A DNA stretch of 64,000 nucleotides from assembly GCA_001599975.1 (NCBI GenBank), contig BCIO01000003.1, forward strand, positions 3,094,677-3,158,676, given 5' to 3'. The notes beneath the pieces were generated by a model, which saw only the letters and a program-made list of their open reading frames with translations, did not search any database and was not told where the DNA came from. The position numbers and the translations under genes were made by a program. Shown piece after piece: positions 42,013 through 54,785 of this stretch; position 1 is the stretch's first letter; each line of letters opens with the position of its first letter. This stretch comes from Cystobasidiopsis lactophilus (Eukaryota; Basidiomycota; Agaricostilbomycetes; Agaricostilbales; Chionosphaeraceae).

Positions 42013-43222
42013 ATGATCACCCATGAGACAGTCGAGACTGTTCAGACAAGCTCTGGACCAATGGAGGTGAAGGCCAAGCTCAATTCGACGCCACTGTGGG
42101 CGCATTGACCAAACTTGCATCCTTGGCTCCAGGTGACAATCATCAAGCCCAATCTGCCGGCCTACCCCAATGCCAAGTTCCCTGGCGTGGTCGTACATAG
42201 TGAAATCTATCAAGTGACCGCGCCAGTCAAGCGCTTCGCGACGTTGATCGCCTCGCAAGGTGAGAGCCAGCTGCTCCCGCTCTAGCTTATTGCCCAAGTT
42301 GACCCCACTGCAGGCTACATCGTCGCCGCTCCTGCCATTTACCACGAGTTTCCCGAAGGGTCAGCACCCTACGCATACGATACGGCGGGCACCGACCTCG
42401 GAAATGATTACAAGGTCAAGAAGCTGCTCAAGAACTACGACGAAGACTGCAAGGTTACCCTAGACCTGTTGGCTAACCACAAAAACTGCAATGGTCGGCT
42501 GGGTGCTACAGGGTAAGTTCATAATCAGGCTGTTGGCCTGGGACAGGTTAACCAATCTTCTTGGGTTTTGAACCAGGATGTGCCTCGGAGGGCATACTGC
42601 TTTCAGGACGGCGTTTGACCCAAGAGTTCTGGCCACGCAATGCTATTTCCCGACCGATATTCACTCAGAGACGCTGGGTCCTGGTTCCGATTCGCTAGTC
42701 CGGGCGAAGGAGATCAAGGGCGAGGTTGTCTTGATCTTTGGACTGGATGACAATGTGTGTCCCCCGCCTGGGATAGCTCTGAAACGATTTGACTCAAGCG
42801 TCCCGCAGCATGTGCCATTCGAAGGCCGGACCCAAATTCGCGAGACTCTTCAAGCGCTGAATGTTCGAACATCGTTTTTGGAACTGGTAGGTTCTACCGT
42901 CGGGGATATGATGAAAAGGCTCTGAAGAAGTCTGGATTGACGGTACAAACAGCCTGCAGCCCAGTGAGCAACGTCGCTTTGAAGTCGGGAGACCACCCTA
43001 ATCTCGGAGTTCGGCAGCGCCTTCATCAGGGACGAGTCTTCGAAAGGCAGATACGACGCGGCACTGTCCTCTCTATGCTGTGCGTGCGGCCAGCCCAGTC
43101 TGATAGAGCCCAGCTCACTGCCCGATGCAGTCGATCTGCTCATGAACCTCTTCGACCGGACCCTCTGCCGGGACCTGGGCGAGAAGGCGGACGTGGAAAT
43201 CAAACAGGACAAGGTTTGCTAG
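42013..43222 (+). CDS. Dienelactone hydrolase-like protein, catalytic His apparently replaced
   Basis: Alpha/beta hydrolase of the carboxymethylenebutenolidase group. Exons: MITHETVETVQTSSGPME; VTIIKPNLPAYPNAKFPGVV, VHSEIYQV; GYIVAAPAIYHEFPEGSAPY, GNDYKVKKLLKNYDEDCKVT; MCLGGHTAFRTAFDP with the Cys nucleophile; VVLIFGLDDNVCPPPG with the Asp; then FGSAFIRDESSKGRYDAALS and LLMNLFDRTLCRDLGEKADV to the stop at 43222. Introns are near 42070-42132, 42260-42313, 42513-42575, about 42888-43010 and 43089-43139. In relatives I know the residue right before AFIRDE is His; here it is Ser, and no His stands near in the same frame. So the triad Cys-Asp-His may be incomplete, or the long fifth intron is wrongly placed. 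VPS13 ends 68 bp away on the other strand. Confidence 0.8.
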
Positions 43223-43289
43223 TGACATTGCGGTAAGGGGATATTAAAGTACAACCGGGTATGAATGCGGGTTTGGGTTTGTCAAAATT

Positions 43290-46200
43290 CTAGCGCCCCG
43301 TGCGTGAGTTGTAGGCTCTGACGACTCGCTCCATCTGCATCACGTCGATACTTCAGCTATGACGCCTGGAAAGACTGTTAACGACTCACGTGTGAGAAGA
43401 TCCAAAGACGAGCACTTTGAGAGGGAAGAGCCAGGAAGGGGCCGGGCACGTTTTTCCTCAAGCGAAGGGCAATGCCCTTGGGCTCGAGGGAGATGGTTTG
43501 GAGGTCGGACAGGGGGACGTCCCATTGGACTTTGAGCTTGAGCGAGCGGATAAGGAGGATGCGGTTCTCGGTGAGCAGGACGACCATGTCGTGCTCTTGG
43601 CCCTCCTCTTGCTGGATGTCGAGGTGTGCGACGTAATGCTCGGTAAAGTATTGGCCGTTTTCTAGCGATTTAAGCCAAGACTGTCCCATCGCTTCGCGCT
43701 CCTGGAAAGGACGGAGCACGCCGTCCGAGGCGATGAAACGCGGCAGGCGGACGCGGTCAATCGCAGAGGCCTCGAAAACCGTCGTGGTGTTCCGGATGCC
43801 CTCTGTGACGCTGTTTGCTAGGTCGAAGATGCCGACCGCGGGCTTGGTGACCACTCTGAAGGCCGCGCTCTGAGCGATGTGCGCCGTGAACCGAGATGAA
43901 AGGGACACACCCAACAAGGCCTTTGCCAAATCCCTTGAAGAAGCCGGCTGCACCTTCGCGTTCAGCACCCTCAAGCGGTTTCCTCTGCGCATCTACATTG
44001 AAGCTGTGGCCAATCTGATCTGCAAAAGAAGGGACTCACTGCCAATCCTTCGACACCCGATGCCACGCTGGAGAACAATGATGAAGCGCCGTTGGTGACC
44101 CCATACAGCGCATGCTTCGGGCGGTTGCGAGCTTGTCGCATTCGCCGCTGCGTCTGGAACTCCCGATCCAAGGTGGCCGCGGAAAGACCTGTGCAGATGC
44201 TGTTTCAGTGACAATTTAGGAATGTTCAATAAAAGGCTTGCTCGCCTTTGCCGATGCTTCCCGTCACCTTGGAGACACTGTCGCTGACGCCAAAGACTGT
44301 CTTGCGGACAAAGCTGGTGGCACCCTTTGCGATCGAATAGCCGAGCTCGCGGCTGCCGTGGACGACAAGGCCCTCGTAGGGAGCGTAGAAAATGTCGCCA
44401 ATGCCGCTGCTGACGTTCTGGAACAGGCCGATTGGGTTGCCCAAGAAATCGGCCGACCCCAGCAAGCGATACAGCTGTCCGGTGAACTGAGCATTGTAAT
44501 AGGCGATGATTCGTTCCATCAAAACTGGAATGGAGGCACGCGTGTCTTGGAGCATCAGACTGCTCAGCTGGATGGGCGCGTCGTTGATGTTGCCCAGTGC
44601 CATAGTCAGCGCGTTCAGGAACCAGGCGGCGAAGTTTCGGTTGTCCAAAAAGGTCTGGTTCTCGCTGGAGTTGACTTTATCGGTTCGCATGAACGACAAA
44701 TCGAGTTGAATGGGCTGGAGGTGCAAGAGCTCGAAGTAGATGTCGCTGGCCTCTTTGCTTGGCACCGGCTCGGGAATCTCGGTGAGAGGCTCGTCGAAAA
44801 GCAGATCCTCCACTTTGGAGACCGAGCGCGTGAGGTCGGAAACGAACTCCATCAAGGCGAAGACGAAGTCCTCGTCGATTTCGATTGACATTTGTTGGAG
44901 GAGGAAGGAGGCGTATTTAAAGTACATAACGCCGTGAGCTGTAGCAAGGAGGATGAGGCCTGGCTATCTGGCGAGCGGAAGTGCAACGCACATTGGTCCT
45001 TCATGAGCACCACGGAAGATTGGAGGGAAGGGTGGGCTTCCAAGTCTTTGCCGTCCTTCGGAATGACACTGGGGTAGAGGAGCAGTGGAAACACGCCACC
45101 GAAGCTGAGGGATGTAGATTCGTCAGTTCAGCATTTGGGTCAACAATGGAGATCAGCACGAACAGCTGATTGTCGATCTGGATCCACTTGCAGTCGAGCG
45201 TCACTTGCTGAGACACAGCCGTATCCACAAATTTGAACAAAAATCCGCGGAAGCTGGCGTAAAACAGCTCGTGCATGCCCTTGTTGACCAAAGACAGGCC
45301 TAGGCCTTCGTCCATCTTGACCTGAACGGTGAATTGGACGGGCGCCTCGGGCTCTGCGACCTCGAAATCAAAGTCGCGCAGAGAGGCCACGGACTGCTGG
45401 CGCGCAGGGACGCTGCCAGCGGTTGGACGGCGCTGCAGCTTGAAGATGTTGTCCTCCTCGACGTAGTCTACGAACGTCACAACCTGGGTGTCCTTTTCTG
45501 CCTTGATGTCTCCGCTGACCAACTGTGGCCCAGCATTGATCCGGACCTCGAAGGGGCGGATGGGCCCAATTTCCAGGATGTTGAGGTGATGCGCATTCTG
45601 GTTCTTGCTCTGCTGAATAGAAAGAGTCTTAGCCCTGTCGATCGGGTCGTCCCAGGTGTACAGAAGCTCATCGCCTTGCTTGAGCGTGTACTTCACAGCG
45701 GGCGGGAGCTGTCGAGGCGCCGAGCCAGGCTCGCGTGGTGGGTCGGATTGCCACAACACAAGCTCGACTTCTGATTCGTTGCGCAGGGTGAACGGCCAGC
45801 TCGATGTGGCCTCCGAGATCTGCAGATGGACACAAGCCGCATCCAAGAGCGTTTCGACCCGAAGCAGACTCTCTGTCACTTGGTCGGCCGAAGGGCAGCG
45901 CAAGGAAACGCTGCCAACGTCGGACATTTTGAAGTGCGCTGTCCATTGATTTGAATCGGCCAAAGAGATTTGCATCTCTGCCGGTTGCCCTTGGAGAAAG
46001 TCCATGAATGGAACGCGCTCGCCAGGTGCAACGACGCAAACTTCGGTCGCGCCTCGTTGCCGCACCTTGATGGCCACGTCCATGCGGTTGGCGATGAGGT
46101 AGCGCGGATAAAGAGTAAGCACTTTGGTCAGCACGTACTGAAGGGAATGCATGAGCGCGGATCCAGCGGCAGAGCGAGCAGCCACCCACAATGCCTGTGC

Positions 46201-49200
46201 CCTCCGAGACCCTCAAGCCGACACGATACTCCATGCCGCAGCTGGAGCCGTCTTGGGTCTTCTGAATTCGACTGTTCTTCAAGGCGACTTCGGTGATGGT
46301 CCCGACGGCTTCGAAACTTAAGGGCGTTGACCACTCGGACTCGCGGACGCGGAGGAGCGTGCGATTGCGACGATCATCGCTGGGGTAGGCAAAGAGATAG
46401 GCCTTCTCTTCGTCTGGAATCGTCGAATCGTTCTCGGCCTTTTTGCCGTGGCGCTTGAAGACGTTGAGACCGGCGGCATTCTTCGCTTGAGAGTAGGCCT
46501 CCTTGAACTTGAGGGAGAACGGGCCGCCAGTCTTGTTCACGAAGACGAAAGGCGAGTACACTTGCACCTTGAAGGTGCCACCTGAGCGAGGATAGCGAAC
46601 GTAGTTGAGGCGAAGGGGCAGCGTGAGATCGTCCTTGTCGGTCAAAGGCAAGGTGGCCTCGATGGGCAGGTCGTCTGTGAGACATTGCGTTAGCCATCTT
46701 TGTACCTTTTTCAGTGGGATTGCACTGACCTGGATTGTCAGTGTTGATAATTGAAAATTCCGAGCGGTTGTACCACTCGTGCTCCAAGTCGATGCTCAGC
46801 AAAACCAAATGGCGAAGGTCAGCCACATGGATGGGCGAGATGCCGCCCTTCCGCAGATAGGACCGATAGTTGTGCTCCTTTGCCTTGTCGTAGATCCGGA
46901 AATTGAAGTTGAAAGGAAGGCAATTTTCTACTTCGATGGGCGGCCGTAGGCGCAACGAGAGGCGAGGGTAGCTCTTGAGGAGCGGGTCCTCGCGATCATG
47001 CGAAGCGAAAGCTTGCAGAAGAAAAGGTTGCTTTTGGCGTTCGCCTTCGCCGGGAGGGCAGGTGAGAGTCCGGGCCGGGCGCCTGATCAGGTCCTGCCAG
47101 TGGAAGGCTTGGGTCGACCAGCCGTACTTGAACCCAGCGTCAGGACGGATCCGTATACGGTCGTGGTAGGCCGCCTCAATGGGAACAAAGCCTTCCTGGC
47201 CGGGCGCAATTTTGAAGACCAGCTTGGGTTTGGCGGAGGCGCCTTCCGAGGCGGCAGGGACGATGGCCATCTCGATCGGTACCAGTGTCTCGTTCTCGAC
47301 TTTGATAGTCGATCGGAAGGTGACCACCTTGACGTTATCCTTCAGCTCCACCTGGCAGCAGAGCCGATGCAGAACTTTGTCCAACTTCGGCTTGAGCGGA
47401 TGAATGTGTTCGCCTTCGCGGTCGACTGAGATGTGACGGAGGTCGTCCCAGCCCATGTCAGGGATCGAGATGGAAAGCGAGTTGTGGCTCGTTGCCATAA
47501 CGTTCTGTGGCCGCGATTCAGTAAGCCTGCTCGGGGGCAAAGCGAATTGCGCACCTCTCGCATGGTCCGCCAATCGTCAAAGCGCCAGGGCGTGTCTTTT
47601 CCGCTCTTCACTTCGACAGGCGCTTGGTCAGTGTGGCTGTCATTTCGAAGCTTGAGCGTGTGGCCCGTTCGATTGCGGATCAAAAATGGCGCATTGGCTC
47701 CGCGGTTCTTCTTGAGTACCGCTTCGCCTTGCGCATTCCAAATCGCTAGGGTGGAGCCCGCCAGGTCGATGAAGGTCGCTGTTAGGTTGACTTCCAAGCG
47801 CTTGGTCGACTCCAAAGCCAGCGACCACTTTCCGTCTGATCGCGAGGCATTGACTTGGAATTCCCAGGGGTCGACCAATGGCTCCCAATGAGAGGTGGAG
47901 AGGTTGAAGAAGTTGATGAAAGGTTGCAAGATGACGCCGGCGCGCAGCTGGTAGAGACAGGTGAGATAGGGTCGGCTTAGATGGGAGAGCATTTATCTCA
48001 CATCGCTTGACCAATCCGTCGCTCTGAACATGAACTTCTGGGTCTTCAAGTCCAACATCGGCAGCTCGTGCATGTCCCCGATGAGAATGAGCTGGAAGCC
48101 GTCAAAAGTGGCCTTCAACTGCGCAGATGCAGATGGAGGGAGGTCAAGTAGTGATTAAATTGGAACACAAGGAGTTGCCTACGTTCTCGCGGGCCATGAT
48201 GACCTTTGGGCGCAAGGCGATGCTGCTGGTCCTGCCTCGGTGCGCAGTTGATTTTCGAGTGGTGGGCGGAACGGCCAACTTATCGGTGTTTGCCGGCGAT
48301 GGCTGAGTTGCTACCGAGCCGGATAGCTCGATGGCCCGATTGACAATGGTTTTGGCCAGCATGATATCTCGGTAGCTGACGCGTAAGACGATTTCGGTCA
48401 CCGCCACTTCGATGGACATCCCCTTATTGCCAGCCGTGGCTCGGCTGTCGGAGCTGAGGGTGATCTCCATGGGATCCAGGAAGCGGACCCGATTCTTCAT
48501 GTCGTCCATCTTGGCCAGAGCCATGCCAAGCTTGCTGATGTTCAGCACCAGGATGCTTTGTTGAGCAAGTTCCAGCTGGCTGACGGAAAGGACGATAGCC
48601 TCCGAGTCGGAACGAGTAGGATCGGCAAGCAAAAAGACCCTGGCGTCCACAATGTTGACCCTGAATGCGAATGTCATGGCCGAGTCAGACTCGGGGGCGG
48701 GCGTCACGGCAACTGTCAAGAGTTCTTCGTCGGCCACCGCTGTCTCTTGGTCTTCGCCACTGGGCTCCGCGCCGAGTTCAGCCTCTACTACTGGCGGGGT
48801 GAAGAAGTTCGCAAGAGCAAAAAGCGGGTCAAGCGAAAAGATCAAAGTTGGCGTGTCGAGGGTGACGTTGGCTACCGCCGCCCGTTCCTTGCCAGCCGAC
48901 ATGCTGAAGCTGAGCATGAGCTGGTCAGTCTTGTGGTGACTGTCGGCGTGCTTCCCGTCGTCGGCAAGTTGGGCGTTAAGTGGCTCGTAGTGCGAGGCGC
49001 TTCGGTGGTGCTTGCTGGCAGGAATGATCTCCCGCCACTTGGTCGTCCGCGCATAATTTGTGTCGACCATGCGGAATGCTCCGATGCCAACTTCGGCCTC
49101 CATGCTGCCGTCGTTGAGCATTTTGAGGTGCGCGTGCGTGCCGTTGAAGGCAAAGCGAGCCAAGCCGGACTGCTTGAGAGAAGCTGGCGTGGTAGCATTG

Positions 49201-52200
49201 GCACCATACAGGTCCAAGGAGACGGTGTCGACTTTGAAAGTCACTTCCATGGAGGAATGAAGGGCGACGTTGTCGCCGGCAGCGTTGTGACCGACGACCG
49301 GCAATTCGGGAAGAAGGTCGACCGTCAAGTCTGGCGACGAAGAACCCGCTTTCGGGGTCATAGCCCGGCTTGGCGGCTGAGTTCGCGCCAGCAGGATGTC
49401 GTCCTCTTCTCGCTCTGCGTCGCTTGTCGAAAAGACCGCCGGAATGCTCTGCGACAAGGCCAAAAGGAAGGCGTATTGCTGTTGCGTGAGCGTCATCTTC
49501 ACATCTTCCAGGCTCGATGTGACCTGTTGGCTTATGAGACTTTTGTCTCCAAGGGCGAATTTGGGAAGCGTACCATCATGCCCGGCTTCAGCTGGTGCTT
49601 CTCCCCAGTGTCATCTTCCATGACGACATTGATGCCCAAATTGAGGTCTTCTAGCATGTCCAGTGTGTCCTGGCCAATGTGCGAGGCCAGCTTGATGGAG
49701 TTCAAGCCCGCCTCGATGATCTGTTCGCCGCCATCTTTGAAAGCGTTGTGGGCGAAGATCTCGCCGAGGTGGGCCGTCACGAGATCTGTTGACGTGGAGT
49801 TTCTAGGGAAGAGCACGATGGGAGTGTTGATGATAACGTCGTAGGACATTTTGGTGGCGACTGCGGCCTGATTGGTGGCGGCCATTCGAGCGGCATCCAG
49901 GACAGCCTTCATGCGCGCAAACTGGGTCAGAAAGCGCAGCAGACGATGCACCGGCTCTTCTAGGAATGTGAACTGAAGCGAGCCAGTCCGGAGCTGGAAG
50001 TGGGCGTCGTAGCCGGGGTAAGGCTGGCCGTTGCCTTCCAGCTGGGAGAAGGTCTCGTAGGTGAAGTCGGCGACTTGATCGCCTTTGATTTGCAGCAGTC
50101 GGCAGAAGTCATCGTGCTGAGAAGAGTGGGCGTTCAAGTCGTCGGCGAAAAAGAGATTGCCGAGTCGCCCGTTGACTCGCATTGTTGGTCCTCGCAGCAA
50201 GACCGAGACGTCGCCGGCGGATAGTTCCAGGGTCCCCAGGCGCTCTCCGTCATTGTTGAGGATGAGGACGATACTGTTAAGCTTAACCTTGACGCGCAGC
50301 TTCTCGCTCGCCGGTTGAGGCACCACCGTGAGGTCCGCCTCGGCATCTTTCTCCTTGTCATCCGGTGAGGGCAGAGGCGCTGCATCTTGTGGATTCGTGA
50401 ATGTAGCAAGGATGAAGTCGAACAGCATGAGCTGTACAAAGGGCGTCGTGAGTCTCGACGCTCCCGAAGCCACCTAAACAAGCGAAGCGCGACTGACAAT
50501 GCTGCCCCTCGTGACAATGATGTTCAATGTCGACATGCGGACGTCGACGCTCTGCGTAGAAGGTCAGCATACCCATCTTTGGGCCAAAGGTTGCAGGCCA
50601 ACCAACCTGATTGAAGCCTTCGTAGACGGTCATGAATTCGGGGCTGTCAGGGTCGCACTTGGAGTAGCGAATGGTGACCAGGTCTTCGTGGTCGTGCGAG
50701 CCCTCAGCCGAATCGGCTGCCTCGGAACTGACCAGCTGCTTGAAGTTGGCTTGGTCCGCGTTCACCATCTTGTTTTGCACCTCGAGCGAGCGAAGGGCAA
50801 TGTCGACCGACATGTCGTAGTTCCGTAGCGTAAAATTGAGGCGCGAGTCGGAAAGCACTGCGACAGCCAGTAGGAGGTCCGCTTCGCCATTGGGGTGAGA
50901 TTTTGAGATTGCCACACTGAGCCGATGCACCGAGAAATCGACTTGAAACTTCTTTTGCGCCGCCGTCGCCGCTTGCTATGATTTGGCCAGCTGCTTTAGT
51001 ACAAAGCCACCTGGAAGAAGTCATGGCTCACCGAGTCGGGCAGATCTGGCACGTCAAAGAACTGGTCCTGCTCTCCGTCTTTGCCTTTGTCCCCATCGCC
51101 CTGATCCGAATCATCGTCGCTAAGTTCGATCTCATCTTCGTCAGGGTACATGGGCGCTTGGGAGAACGACATGCTTTTCCGCCGCTCCTTGAGCTGCGGC
51201 TTGGCAGGGTCCGGCTGCTCCTTTGGTGCCTCCTCTTCAACGGGCGGCAAAGAGAAGCGGGGGATGGCACAATCCAAGATCTTCATCAAAGCGCGGTACT
51301 TGGTGTCCGAAAAGTCAATGGCCAAGTCGGGCAGGTGGCCAGAGACCTTGAAGGCAGTCAGGCTGGGGATCTGCGGGACGATGCAGCGCTCGGCCAGCCA
51401 GCTCATATTGATGCGCTCGAGGATGTGCAGCGTCGAATCGACCTTCTCAGATGCCAACGCATCCATGCATGCTTGTAGTGAATTGCCCAAGAGGACCTAT
51501 TAGTCGCCAAGTCAATGCACAGAATGAGGTTTCGAAGCTCAAGGATGTAAATGAACAACCAACCTGAGTGTCGGTGAGCTCGACGTGGAACTTGTCGTAC
51601 ATGAGGTCCTCCAGCCGCTGCCAGTCCTCCTCCGAGTACTGCTCGCTCTGCTTCTCGCGCACAATCTTCAAGCTGTTCTTATCCGCCATCTCGGAAGTGA
51701 CGGAGATGTGACCGGCGTCGACAACGGCGTGGATGCAGTTGTCCTGGGTGATATCCTCGGGGATGATGATGATGGGTGCGTTCATGTCGATGCGCAGGTC
51801 GACCGTCTTGTGCTGTTGCAGCGCATACTCCAGCCCCGCCCGCGTCTCTTTCCGGATGCCTTCGAGCGTTTCCGACGCCACGTCGACCAAAGCGGTAACC
51901 GACTCGAGCTGCGAAGCCGGCGGGCGGAAGAACTCGACGATGCTCTCCACGTAGCCGGCGTGGTAAAAGATCTCCATGTACCTCAGCCGCACCGTCAGCG
52001 CCGTGTCCGCCCGCTCGTCCAAAGGGTTGTTCTCAAACTTGACGAAGAAGAACGGCTTTTGCTGCGCGCCATCCTCAAGCAGCGCAGGGGAGGAATCGCC
52101 TGACTTGTCGGCTTTGACGGCGACGATCTGGGCGTGCTTGGTGTTGGGCCTGGTGCCGTCGTAGACGCGCATGCCGCCAAGTGCGCACTCGGCTTCCAAG

Positions 52201-54085
52201 TTGTCCGGCCTTTGCAAGACGTCGGCTGAGAAACTGTCGAACAAAATGGACATCATGTCGTTGTTGCTTCCGTGCGGGTCCTGTCGCAGGACAAAAGAGC
52301 CCGTGTCGAGCTTGGCGTTGACGCGGAGCTTCAAGGCGTCTCTGGGCAAGTCGATGGCCTGGGTGACGGCCGCATTCTTCTCCTCGTCCCAGTCTATCGT
52401 CTCGTACAGCTCTTTGCGCTGCTCGTCGGAGAGCAAGTCTTGCGGCTGCTCTGTTGATGACGAATTGGCGGTGGAAGTGGGCCAGATCCAGCCGATCCAC
52501 CCGCGGTTGACGGGCTGAGAGGAGGGTGGGTTGAGCTTTTGCTGCTCCTCGGTCTGCTTGGCGGCGATGGCCTTTTCCTTGCGCATGTCCGATCTGGCGA
52601 TGGAGCGGTAAAATCGCAGATCCCTATAGGACAGCTTCTTCTCCAGTTCATCCAATGCGGTTTGATCGGCGGCTGGAAAAGTGGTGGGTTCGGTGGCGTG
52701 GTGCTTGAAGAGGTCGACGTAGCGCTTGCGGTCGTCCCTCCGCTGCTTGAAGTGGTCCCAGGACCAGACCTTGTGCTTCTCATGCACTTCGGCGAGGATT
52801 GCCTGGGTGGCAAACTTGAAAAGCGCGCGGGGCCGGTTCTCGGCGTACTCTGCTTCTGGCGGCCGGAAGCGGCGGTACTGGTGCTGGCGGGTGTAGAAGT
52901 GAAAGAGGTCGACCATAGACAGGGCGTCGCGGTACTGGTCGGAGTCGAGGACGAAGCCGAGCTCCTTGAAGAGCAGCTCGGCGTCCGTCTTGGGTGAAGT
53001 GGCCGAGATGTGCTTGTTGAGGATCAAACGGCCCTCCCCGGAAACGGGTTTCAAGATGAACTGGTGGGGCGGGTGGTGCGAGTCGGTGGCGATGAGGTCG
53101 ATGAACTTGGCCTTGGCGGCATCGATGCCCAAGCCGGCGATGGACGGCGCATCGGTGTCAAAGTAGATGGCGAGGGACTCGAGCTTGGCTAATTTGTGCA
53201 CGCCAGTGGCGTTGTTGACCAAGAAAGTAGGCACCCAGTTCTGGTCGGTGGATTGGGCAGAAAAGCCGCCCAAGGTGAAGCCGGCCGCGAAAGGGTGGCC
53301 GGGCACGGAGAGCTTGTCCTCGTAGCGAAGATGCACGTTGGAGACGGAGATCTGCAAGTTGTCGATGACGCGGGTGGCCAGGGAAGCAATGAAGGACTGG
53401 TTCTGCAAGTCATCCTCCTGGCTAAAGCCGGTCGTCGGCTGGGCGGTGAGCAGCTCGGCGGTGGACAGCTTTTCCATCTTGGCCAGCTGGGCGCGGCGGG
53501 CGTCCTCATCCGGGTTGTAGGGCGATTCCGCGGCGGGCACGGCCAGGAGGTAAATGTTGTCGATGGTGACTTTAACCGGCTTGCCCTTGAGCTGTGGCCT
53601 CCGAGTCAGCAGGCTGGTTGACTAATCAAATGTAGAGGCAAACGCACGTTAGACCAAGGGATGCTCAGTGTGAGCGTGCCGAGGTAGCCCTCGATGACAT
53701 CGACCGGCTTGCGGAGCAGTCTGAGCTGTGCACTTCGCATTGGCCAAAGGGCAGCGACGCACCAGTCTGAACTTGTCTAGAGCCTCTCGCTTGAGCCTTA
53801 GATTGTGCAGGACGACATCGCCGCCCCAAATGCCGACGTTGAGCTGCCTGTGTTGTGCGCCGGCGGAGTGAGCCAGCAGCTTGGGCCACAGCTGCGCGGA
53901 ATGGACTCGCCTGTTGTCCAGGTTGTCCACGTATGCATTCAGGTCTGTCCACAGCGGTTCAGGCAAGGCTACTGGGGCCTCCAAAAGCCACGCACAGCGG
54001 TTCAAGATGGGCGCAATCACGCTCTCGCTGTCCGGTTGGCTTCAGCTCTTGGCCTCGAAGCTCGCAGAGGAGCTACTCACAGCAT
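43290..54085 (-). CDS. VPS13: Vps13 bridge-like lipid transfer protein
   Basis: Giant rod-shaped protein that carries bulk lipid at organelle contact sites. The start at 54085 is spread over tiny exons: ML, ESVIAPILNR, YLNAYVDNLDN, then RQLNVGIWGGDVVLHNLRLK, the chorein signature. Next come VDVIEGYLGTLTLSIPWSNL, KGKPVKVTIDNIYLL, and repeated beta-rich groove modules through 53.5-48 kb (SVSNVHLRYEDKLSVPGHPF, LEKKLSYRDLRFYRSIAR). The VAB (beta-propeller adaptor-binding) region is about 47.9-45.7 kb. The DUF1162/APT1-like part near 45-44.2 kb (YFELLHLQPIQLDLSFMR) is followed by helical repeats (NSVTEGIRNTTTVFEASAID) and a PH domain near 43.6-43.3 kb (NRILLIRSLKLKVQWDVPLS), with a short last exon after a GTGAGT intron. 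The second intron from the ATG side that splits NR from QL uses a GC-AG pair (53910-53848). Over 3,000 residues, normal for the family; about 20 introns. No break seen. Confidence 0.95.
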
Positions 54086-54739
54086 CTTGGCCTTGTTGTT
54101 CTTGGAGAGAAGCTAGAAGTTAGTTATTCGTGCAGTCCACAATGCATTACCTCGTTATTCCCATTGGGCGCAAAGACGCTGGGACGGGAGCAAAACAAGC
54201 GGCCAACGAACTGACGTCGGCCACCGGACTGGAGCCGATGGTCAAGCTTCGTCGCTGGTGTCTTGGAATAGGCACTCAGGGCAAGAGAAGTGCATTTCAA
54301 CGGGCCTGGCCGAGATCCTACGCTGACGAGGCTTCGAGCGAGGCGGACGCGCAAGGAGTGCCGAACGCCACCAGACCATCCCCTCTAGAACTCCGCTTGC
54401 TTCAAGCCCAGGCTTTTCGCTATATATTTCCTGTCGTACCGGATTCAGCTTAAAGCGGAAAGAGCCAGAATTGACAAGTTCACCTGCAACACCAATGAAG
54501 ACCGGACAACGAAGTATGAGGTGGGACAAGCCGGCGCCGAAAGGGCCTAGGAAGGGTGAAGCACCAGAAAACAAATCGAATGATTTAAAGAGAAGGAAAG
54601 AGAAGGGTGGGCCAAGGCTGGAGTGCGGGTCAAGGCCCGGCATCAGACAAAGCAAACGGTATATCAATGGCTCCTGCAGGCGAAGGCTGATGAGAACAAT
54701 CAAGTAGGCAGCTAAAATTGAGGATCAAGCCCACAAGAT
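54086..54739. other. Intergenic region upstream of VPS13
   Basis: 654 bp between the MYND gene stop and the VPS13 start, both on the minus strand. No gene seen. The left part should hold the VPS13 promoter; the right end carries half of a 35-bp tandem duplication. Confidence 0.4.
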
Positions 54740-54785
54740 CTACAAGAAGCCTGGCTGGATCAAGCCCACAAGATCTACAAGAAGC
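54722..54785. repeat. Tandem duplication, 29 bp repeated with 35-bp period
   Basis: Identical 29-bp copies at 54722-54750 and 54757-54785, starting GGATCAAGCCCACAAGATCT. It overlaps the 3' end of the MYND gene. Because 35 is not a multiple of three, the second copy (in reading order) is read in another frame and supplies the stop codon at 54742-54740. Confidence 0.8.

Noticed and set aside
48558-49844. 428-codon open frame antisense to VPS13
   Set aside because: Shadow frame of a conserved coding exon.
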